From the NCBI GenBank assembly GCA_009193035.1, contig SWDT01000041.1, positions 186,001-250,000 on the forward strand: a stretch of 64,000 nucleotides of DNA, read 5' to 3'. A program made the position numbers and the translations under genes. This DNA comes from Halicephalobus mephisto. Taxonomy: Eukaryota > Nematoda > Chromadorea > Rhabditida > Panagrolaimidae. Positions 56,184 to 64,000 of the stretch are shown piece by piece (positions within the stretch are counted from its first letter, which is position 1; the number at the start of each line of letters is the position of its first letter). The notes under the pieces are model-generated. The model made no database searches, was not told where the DNA came from, and saw only the letters and a program-made list of their open reading frames with translations.

Positions 56184-59100
56184 AGAAAAATGAAATTAAT
56201 AAAACTGAAATAATCAGAAAATTTTTCTTTGATTTGTGATCTTGTGAAACTTTTCTAAAAAATTAATTTAAATGTGATAAAGAGTAAATTGGATGATTTC
56301 TAAGTATATTGGTTTGGGTAATTGAGAATTTTACGGAGCTTCATTTTTATTACTTTTTAAGTATTATTCTGATTTATAGAAAAATATTTGTCTCAAACGA
56401 TATGGATGATCCTAAAAGAACCGATCAAGTTGCTCAATTTCAATATAAATACACATTATTGCGGAACATGAAATATATCCCGGCATCAAATCCCTCGATG
56501 ACCATGGAAATTATCTTCGAGAATTAATAGTGCTAGACTTCGAACTCCAATATTTAAAAGAACTCCATTCAGAGTTCTACTTACCCTGTGTGATGGCAGA
56601 AGGATAATCATTTTTACCGTTTACAGTGCTAATTATTGGCTCTCGTACCTATATCATTCCTTAGTCATAATTTGACTGCACTTGTTGTAATTTAAAAAAT
56701 GAAAAGTATTATTTTCCTTATTGGACTTGACAGATCTGGATGGGACATGTCAACATCCACAGCAAGATGTGAGCTATATTTATATGTACTTAGATCATTT
56801 ACAAAAAATCGAACTTGTTATAGACTGTGCTATGGACTGTTTGTTATCATTCACGATCCAACGTTTATTATAATTCACAAAAATTCAAAACTGACTCTAA
56901 TGAATAACGCAGATATGATAAAAGATTCGAGAATAATGCAAAATATTGCTGTTTAATAAGTGCTCATATTTATTGCTATCTTGAAGTTTAGTATATTAAT
57001 TAATTTCCTATTTTCGCCGTCCTACAACACCTGTGTTCCAGACATGTCCCTATTCTGCAGTCAGAATTAGGCATTACTCTTCAGAATAAAGAATTTTAAA
57101 GATTAACTTTTAATTCTGATTTTAAATTCAGAATTTACTGATTCAATTACTTCATTTTAAATATTTTTGTTCAATTCTGAGAACATCTAAAATTTTATGC
57201 TGGGGTTTCATGGATCACAAGAGTTGCTAAAAAGAGATTCAGACGAGTGTTTAGAATCCAAAAAGATGAAACGAGAATAGCAGTTGCTAAAAAATCAATA
57301 TCTAATGAATAAACAACAGTAATGCTGTGTTAAATTTGAAAATAATTTACTTATATTCATTCGATTATGTAATCATTAACTTGGAAGAAATGTAATAAAT
57401 TTACGAAAGGATTTTTGTAATCGAATCGTCCAGTAATTTCACAAGAACAGCCTAAAATATTCAATCTTGTTCATAATTTTGCTGTTCTTATTCATTCTGA
57501 CGTTATTTCTAAAAGTTTATAAATATTTTTCGAATTAATTTTAAATTAACTTCTGTTTCTACATTTTTCTATTTTTCACAAAAAAATTAGGAAAAATATT
57601 ATTATTATTTACCTTGAAACCAAGATTGAATAACATGATTCAGTTTTTAAATGTGTTTTGGAACTAGTTTTAAAAAATGGAATATGATGTGAACGTATGA
57701 AGTAACATTTTGTTTTCTAGCACTCAATCATCAATGTTTTCACTATGGAAGTATCTCACAAAGGAAATCCAGAAAATAAACTTCAGAAATTATAGTCACG
57801 TTTTATAAGTTGATCGCTTCTTCAGTCATTTTCATATGTAACTCCACCTTCATGTGGAGAATGAACAAATTCGGTATGATTTTCACGAATTTCATGACAT
57901 TAACCACTTCCCCAGTCATCTTCATATGTAACTCCACCTTCATGTGGAGAGTGAACAAATTCGGTATGATTTTCACGAATTTCATGACATTAACCACTTT
58001 ATTATTTATAATTTTTTGAAACTATTCCATATTATTATAGAGAATATCGTATTTGTCATATCAGCAGACAGCGGAAAGTTTCTTCATCTAAGAAAAACAT
58101 TTTTTATTCATATTAAGACAGAAATTGCCCCTTTTTTCTTTTGTCAACTTTTTATTTTTGTAATATTATTAAAACCGCTGATTAATCAAGTTTGTGGTAT
58201 CAATAAATAGAATATCTGGTACTCATAGTTTGCACCTGTTCTCAGAATTATCTATAACGTGTTATTTAAGGAAATAACATTAAAAATTTCAGATTTTTTT
58301 GAATATTTTTGTGTAATTTCGTTTATAATTAAGAAATACTGGTATTTTTAGTGATTTCTTCAACATCATAAAATGGAACATGGTAATTTTTCTTTCAATT
58401 TAAAACACAAATTGAAATTAAAGTTAATTATAGATCGACATAAGCCATTAATTTCCTCATAGATACTCATGAATTTATGTTAGTAGAAATTTCAGAAGTC
58501 AATCGCGAAATAAACATTGTAGAAGTCATGTTTATTTCAAAATTGATTTGCAACCTTATGTTGAGTATTGTGTTGTTTAGTAATTTTCTACAATATTCAT
58601 AGACAATTCAAACAAGTGCGATTTCTAAAAAACGTTAAAATCAGTTGGATTTCAAAGTTATATGAATTGTAACTAATGTTTCGGTACATGATTTTTGATC
58701 ATAATTTATATCATGGAGCACTTTTGGATCATCTTCAAAAATTGCATTTAAGAAATTTAAACCATACATGTTAATTTTAAAAATTACATAACTCCTATGA
58801 TTACTTTGAAGTACTTACAGAACTTAGTAATAAAATCTCGAAAACATCGATAAAGTACTACTTTCGTTTTTACATAGAGATTCCATATATCCACATACAG
58901 CTTTTTTTGCAAAAATATAATAAAGCAAAAAGATACCGAAAAATTTAACTTTTACCAAACTCAGCATCAGATTTTATTTCTTTCATCCTAGTAGTAATTT
59001 TCCTCATTATAACCTCCATAATTCAATGATTTAGTAAACTCAAAAATATTTCACAATATAGTTGTTACTCATAATTCTCATTTTCTCACTATTTTATTGA

Positions 59101-59721
59101 AATGTATTAAAGTAATTTCTAAATTTTACTGTAATAACTACAACAGTATATAATAAAAATTATTGTTGTTAATTGGGGTTCTTTTAACATGTAAAAACAC
59201 TGCATTCTTACTGTACTAGTAAATTTGATTCAAACTTTATTCATTCAACATTGCTTGAAGATGAAAGGAGAAGCATTTGGCTAATATCGAATTCGAGTCA
59301 ATTCAAAGCTGAGGAGCGTGTTCACTTGGGATTAAACTTAGTTAAGATTATTTATTCTTATAGTTGAACATTTCGGATCGTCATTTGATTGAGCAATACT
59401 TAGGTTTTTGCACGGAGTGAACTCTGTCCTTCATGTCTACAACAGTACTGTGACTATGAAATACAGAGTTTAGGTTTCTCAACGGAACTATGCAACTTAT
59501 GAAGCACCGCCCAATTGGTCAAAATATTGAAAAACCCAACTTCGACTTCAACCATAATCGGATTCTTTTTCGTCTTATCTTTATTTAAAAAATGAATTGT
59601 AGTCAGTACGGTGGAAATCTATAATCTTCACTTTAATAAAACAGAAATCTACTAAATGAAACTTTTATTGCAATATTTTCGTTAATTTGTATCCTATTTA
59701 CTTCCAATTTGAAATCCGATC
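56184..59721. other. gene-free region with a 90-bp tandem duplication
   Basis: No gene can be supported. 57822-58001 holds two copies of a 90-bp unit (TTCATATGTAACTCCACCTT then CATGTGGAGA; GGTATGATTTTCACGAATTT). The rest is unique A/T-rich sequence of higher complexity than the left 53 kb. Short open frames such as 56309-56527 lack domain or splice support. Confidence 0.45.
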
Positions 59722-61911
59722 ATGTCTGGAAATAATCTCACTTGGGATATGACTAGTCCATCGTCCCTCGTTGTACAAGAAATCGACTACCACTTTCATA
59801 AAGTACGATGTGCAGGAGTCGTGATTGAATTCATATTTCTGTTCGTCATGATTCGAAATTGGTGCTTAAAGGTTTCACCATTGAAGAATGCTTTCTTTTA
59901 TTTTTTATTCTTGAAAACAGTCAATGGTATCTTAAATAAGATCTTTGTGGTGGTGACGAGTTACTGGTGGGACGAGTTATTCGATTTTAATTCCATCGTT
60001 GGACCTAAATTTATGAAGTTTTCTATATTCCTTGATACGTTTTGTCATTTTGCCATATCTGTCAACAGATATACCGCTTTAATGATACCAATAAAGCACC
60101 AAAGCGTGAGTTTTATCGCTGTTTTCTTAAGTGAATTCTTAAATGTTTGTAGCTTCATCTTTTTGTTCTTTCTGAAAATGTTTCTCTAATCACAATATTA
60201 ATAAAGAAGAATGATAGCAAACTAAAGCAGATGAACTTTATTTTCTCAGAACTGCTTTAAATTACGTTTTTCGACATCTTTTAGGAAGTTTTTTTTCAAA
60301 AATGAAAGCCAGTAGTTTAGGTCGTTAATATAAGATTATGCAACTAAAATTGCTATATAAAATGAACTAGCTTTAGTTCCTTAACTTGCAAGATCTAAGA
60401 AAAGTCTAATATTATTAATATTGGGGTATGTATTCAGTGTGGTAACTTAGTCCTCAGTTAATAAAATTAAATAGGTCTTACATCAAATGATAGAGAACAA
60501 GTTACTTGTTATAATGAATACGGTAGTGTCTTTTTAAGTCTTATTAATTTTGCATTTTTTCAAGTTGGGTTGTAAAAAACTTCAAAATAACTTTTTATGC
60601 ATAAAATCCAATTGAGTCCTGGAATATTATATTCTATTCGATTCAGCATTCGAAAATCTAAAAAACTTTCAACTTGTTACAGTTGATTTTTCATGCATTA
60701 AAATTATAAAATAATATCTTGTGGAATGAAAAAATTAATTAATGTTTCGACATAAGAATCCACAATTACGTTCTATCGTTTTTTTCATATTATTTTATAT
60801 AAATAATATTATACTCCGATTATTAGTAGTTAATCACAAAGACAATAATGGTTAAAACATGGTTTAATAGGAAAATGAGTGATCAAATAAAGAAAATAGC
60901 AATAAAAATTCTCCACAACAATATTTGTTGGACAGATTCTCGTGTTTGTGAAAAACATTCCTCTTTTGTCAAACCTTCTAAAGGAAATATCTTAATAGGA
61001 TCAACAAAATTTCTGTTTAGGAATACCTGAAAAATCTCAGCTTTATCACTATTGATTTCTATTAATATTGTACAAATTTGAAACCTTTATTATTTTATAC
61101 AACAAATATTCAAAACTCTATAAATGTTAAAACATAAAAATAACTAGAAATAACATAAATTAAAAACGAAGACAAAGTAAATTACTGAGGTGTTTTTGAG
61201 CAGGAATTACTCATTTCAGTAAATAACAACATATATCCATTCTCGTTTTTAAAATGTATTCCGTAAAATGCGCAATATCATCAGATAGTTTTGGTAGTTT
61301 TGCCGTGCCGATAGTAGCTTATTAAATATAAATGGTTTCAGATTTGGTCTTCTAAAGTAGTATTTTATATTCTGATTATCATCCCCTCTATAGCAGCTGG
61401 ATTGCCATTTGCACAATCCGCGTTGTCTAAAATAACCAATCGTATTGCCCTTAATGTTATCGAATTCTGCGCATTATTTTTAATATTTTGCTCTATAGTT
61501 CTTATCTTGATCCCAGTTATCAAAGATTTTTACACAGCTAGATCAACCAAGAACTCCAACACTACTGCATCCACTGGAGCTCCAACTAATACACCGGGTA
61601 ATTTGATAAAAAGAAAAGCCGAACAGCAGCTGCTCTATGAGACAATATTCGTCTCCTTCTGGAAAACAGTGAGTAGTGTCCTCTACACGATATGTATGCA
61701 GTCGAAAGCCATAGATTTCACCTACCTTTTGTTAACTTTAATCATGGATATTTCTCTCTTCATCAGCAACGCCGGTGGGCTGATCGCACTTGTTTTCATC
61801 TCTCGTACTGTCAGAGAGGGAGTCAAAAAAGCTTTCAAATTTAGAAAGGAAAACAAGAAAATATTTGTTATAAGAAGTCATGATAATATCAAATCGACCA
61901 CTGGTAACTGA
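59722..61911 (+). CDS. seven-transmembrane chemoreceptor (Srg-superfamily-like), gene 1
   Basis: Exons 59722-60105 and 61342-61911 join in phase to 317 residues. Seven hydrophobic segments are visible: GVVIEFIFLFVMIRNW; FYFLFLKTVNGILNKIF; FSIFLDTFCHFAISVNRYTA; VFYILIIIPSIAAGLPFA; VIEFCALFLIFCSIVLILIP; ETIFVSFWKTVSSVLYTI; YLLLTLIMDISLFISNAGG. NRYTALMIPIKHQSIW after TM3 is the second-loop signature of nematode serpentine receptors such as Srg/Srv/Sru classes. The class cannot be fixed. Such receptors act in chemosensory cilia. The splice lies right after the NRYTALMIPIKHQS motif. It is a paralogue of the next gene. Confidence 0.82.
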
Positions 61912-62796
61912 GTAAAATAATATCCTACCGTATCGAACTTGAGAGAACGCTAACTGCATCAATCAACTTGTGTATCTGTTAAGATTTTGACAACATCAAT
62001 AAATCTACAAATAGGCATTTAGTCCTCAACCAGTTTAAAAAGTATTAAAACAACAGACCTAAGTGTTCAATTTAGATACATGTATATATGATAGTTTTAC
62101 CGTTACTACTCTACTCTCTGGTTGTTTTGAATGGGATTCTACCCACATCTGGAATCAATATAACTTGATACCCCAGTCAAACATTCTGTAACACAAGCTA
62201 CTGTACCGAGCTTTGTTTACGAACTTCTGTTTTCATCTACTATAACTATTTTTCCGAAAATGATCTTAGAATCATAATAATTTTTTAGGCTTTACAAATC
62301 GCTACAAGAATTAGCATTTGAACAATTCAGTTATCCAAATCGTAATCTTAAAAATCTCATAACTTCTAGGAATGCTTTATTCGGATTATTTACAAAGTGG
62401 ATTCTATATCAAATATCCGGAAAATAATGATTGAGTACTTATTTCCCGAATCTTGCCAACATCATTATGATGGTGAGGAAAAATGACGTATTGAAAAACT
62501 TTCCTTAGACTTTGAAAACCATTAAATACTAGCTACTCTACTTTATGTTTATTACATTATAATTTTCTTTCTTCGTAATGCCTATAAGTTAAGAAACATT
62601 CTAAGAAAATAAAAGTTATTTAATGGCTTGTTTGAGACAGTTACATAACATTTATACATTTATACATTTCCTATAATGTTCATGTTCTTTATTGCACTTT
62701 CAATTTCACCAAATTAACCCATATTTTCTGTTTTAATAACTTCGGCGACAGTTCTATTAATCCTTACTCTTTTTATTTTCCCTTTGGAGCTTAACC
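61912..62796. other. intergenic region between the two chemoreceptors
   Basis: About 885 bp of A/T-rich unique DNA that should contain the promoter of gene 2. No repeat or motif stands out. Confidence 0.4.
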
Positions 62797-64000
62797 ATGA
62801 CTGATTACGATACGGATTTGGATGTTGAAGATCCAGCATTAGAAATTGTTAAGGAAATTATGAACTATTTCCTCATTGTACAATGCATAGGAATCGTGAT
62901 TGAATTAATATTTCTCTTCGTTATGATCAGAAACTGGTGTATGAAGGTTACGGTATTAAGAAGTCCGTTTTTTTATCTGTTAACTTTGAAAACAGTCAAT
63001 GACCTTATATTGCTGCTTTACATAGTTGTGACAGATTATTGGGAAGAGTTCTTATATGAGTTTTATAATGATACTGGATTCCTGTTTTTCCTCTTCATTG
63101 TTGAAGCTGATACGCTGTGTCAATTTGCCATTGCCGTCAACAGATTTACAACCTTAATGATGCCGTTGAAACAAGAAAAGGTGAGTTTCAGAATTTGTCA
63201 TATAATACAGAAAAATTGGAACTTCCTTATTATTGATTTATGAAACTTTTATAAAACAAAATTAATTGCCACCTTTTAAAACCGAAACAACTGTGATTTT
63301 ACAAGTGAAAAAAGGCACAATTTTATTCTGAAAATCCAAAGTTGGATTTCACTCTTCTCTCTGTGTTACTGTAGGTTTATTGTTTTCTCATTTCTAAAAG
63401 TGATGTAAAAATACGCATTAAAACTTTAAGAAATATGTTCTAATGGAGAAATAGGTGGTTAAAAAACAAAATTAAGAACAATTCTGACGATTTTGTTCGG
63501 GAAATTTTTTCATTTGGAAAAACATCCGTTAGTAATCTAGTTTTTTAAAGAGAAAAAACTTACGATATTTTATTCCAAAATATTATTGAAATTTCTACAA
63601 GACCCATATTAATATTTTTTAATTTTATCAAAAATTACATTTTTTTAGAATTTTTTTATCTTTTTGTGCATGTATAGATACCCAAATATAGTACTGTATA
63701 GAAGCAATTTAAAAATTGACACTTGATAAATTGTTATAATATTCAATAACGAGGAATTTCAAAATACTTTTGAAAAGAAAATTGATAAATGTTAGCAAAT
63801 AAAATCACGTCATTTTTGTCTTTTAAGAATTATAAGAATTATTCGGAGAAATTAATACGATCAGATAGTTCAAATAATTTCGCTATACCGATGATCAGTA
63901 GATAAATAAAACTTAATAATGGATTGTTTTAGATTTGGTCCACCACCATAACCTTCTCTGTTTTGATTATTATTCCTTGTCTATCGGCTTTGCTAACATT
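62797..64000 (+). CDS. seven-transmembrane chemoreceptor, gene 2 (runs off the right edge)
   Basis: Exons 62797-63180 and 63933 onward. The first exon has the same length (128 codons) and phase as gene 1. It shares GIVIELIFLFVMIRNWCMKV, FYLLTLKTVNDLILLLYIVV and AIAVNRFTTLMMPLKQEK, and the second starts IWSTTITFSVLIIIPCLSAL. The rest lies outside the window. The pair arose by tandem duplication. Confidence 0.8.

Noticed and set aside
56309..56527. 72-codon plus frame as third exon of the DUF19 gene
   Set aside because: The phase does not fit a join from the donor-like site at 56150, and the DUF19 domain is already complete.
57803..58019. Repeated peptide frames on both strands
   Set aside because: Come from the 90-bp tandem duplication.

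Overview
The window looks like nuclear DNA from a free-living Caenorhabditis-like nematode. The coding exons are split by short introns with TTTTCAG-type acceptors and GTAAGTT-type donors. Intergenic and intronic DNA is very A/T-rich and full of short tandem arrays. The gene families include nematode-specific ones: ground-like, DUF19 (T20D4.11-like) and serpentine chemoreceptors. No bacterial, viral or CRISPR features were seen. All exon joins below were worked out by hand from splice sites and reading phase.

Left part (1-12 kb): a possible terminal exon at the very edge, a small three-exon gene of unknown function with a PCNA-binding-like motif (1.9-2.5 kb), and a CDC25-type phosphatase (5.8-7.5 kb). 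Then comes a mobile-element zone: a 100-bp-arm foldback, two pogo-like MITEs, a 181-bp tandem repeat and some decayed coding-like fragments. 12.4-21.5 kb is one M13 (neprilysin) metallopeptidase gene with repeat-filled introns. 22.5-23.7 kb is a ground-like (hedgehog-related) secreted protein. Converging on it is an F-box-like gene on the minus strand (23.9-27.4 kb) whose middle is unresolved. 27.4-32.4 kb is gene-poor and repeat-rich.

Central part (32.5-46 kb): three minus-strand genes follow each other: a RIG-I/Dicer-related helicase (DRH type), a GATAD1-like protein with a BAH-like region, and the TATA-box binding protein. The last two are about 140 bp apart, which suggests an operon. Divergent from the helicase is a plus-strand BRE1/RFP-1 type RING E3 ligase. 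A small-RNA or dsRNA-sensing helicase, a chromatin-type protein, a general transcription factor and a histone H2B ubiquitin ligase therefore sit together, all probably germline or housekeeping genes.

Right part (46-64 kb): two DUF19 secreted proteins (46.2-49.1 minus, 54.2-56.2 plus) flank a highly expressed-looking alpha-tubulin gene and a small Ly6/uPAR-like GPI protein. After about 56 kb the sequence loses most of the short tandem arrays and becomes gene-poor. It holds two paralogous 7TM chemoreceptors in tandem (59.7 and 62.8 kb), the second running off the edge.

The most notable non-genic signals are: a dispersed double-dyad repeat (CGCA-ACG-TGCG followed by GCAG-G-CTGC); a recurring intronic core like TTTTCGTGTTAGGACC in many unrelated arrays; three different MITE families; tRNA-like elements; a nuclear-receptor-half-site-like array; and two GC-rich hairpins in otherwise A/T-rich DNA.
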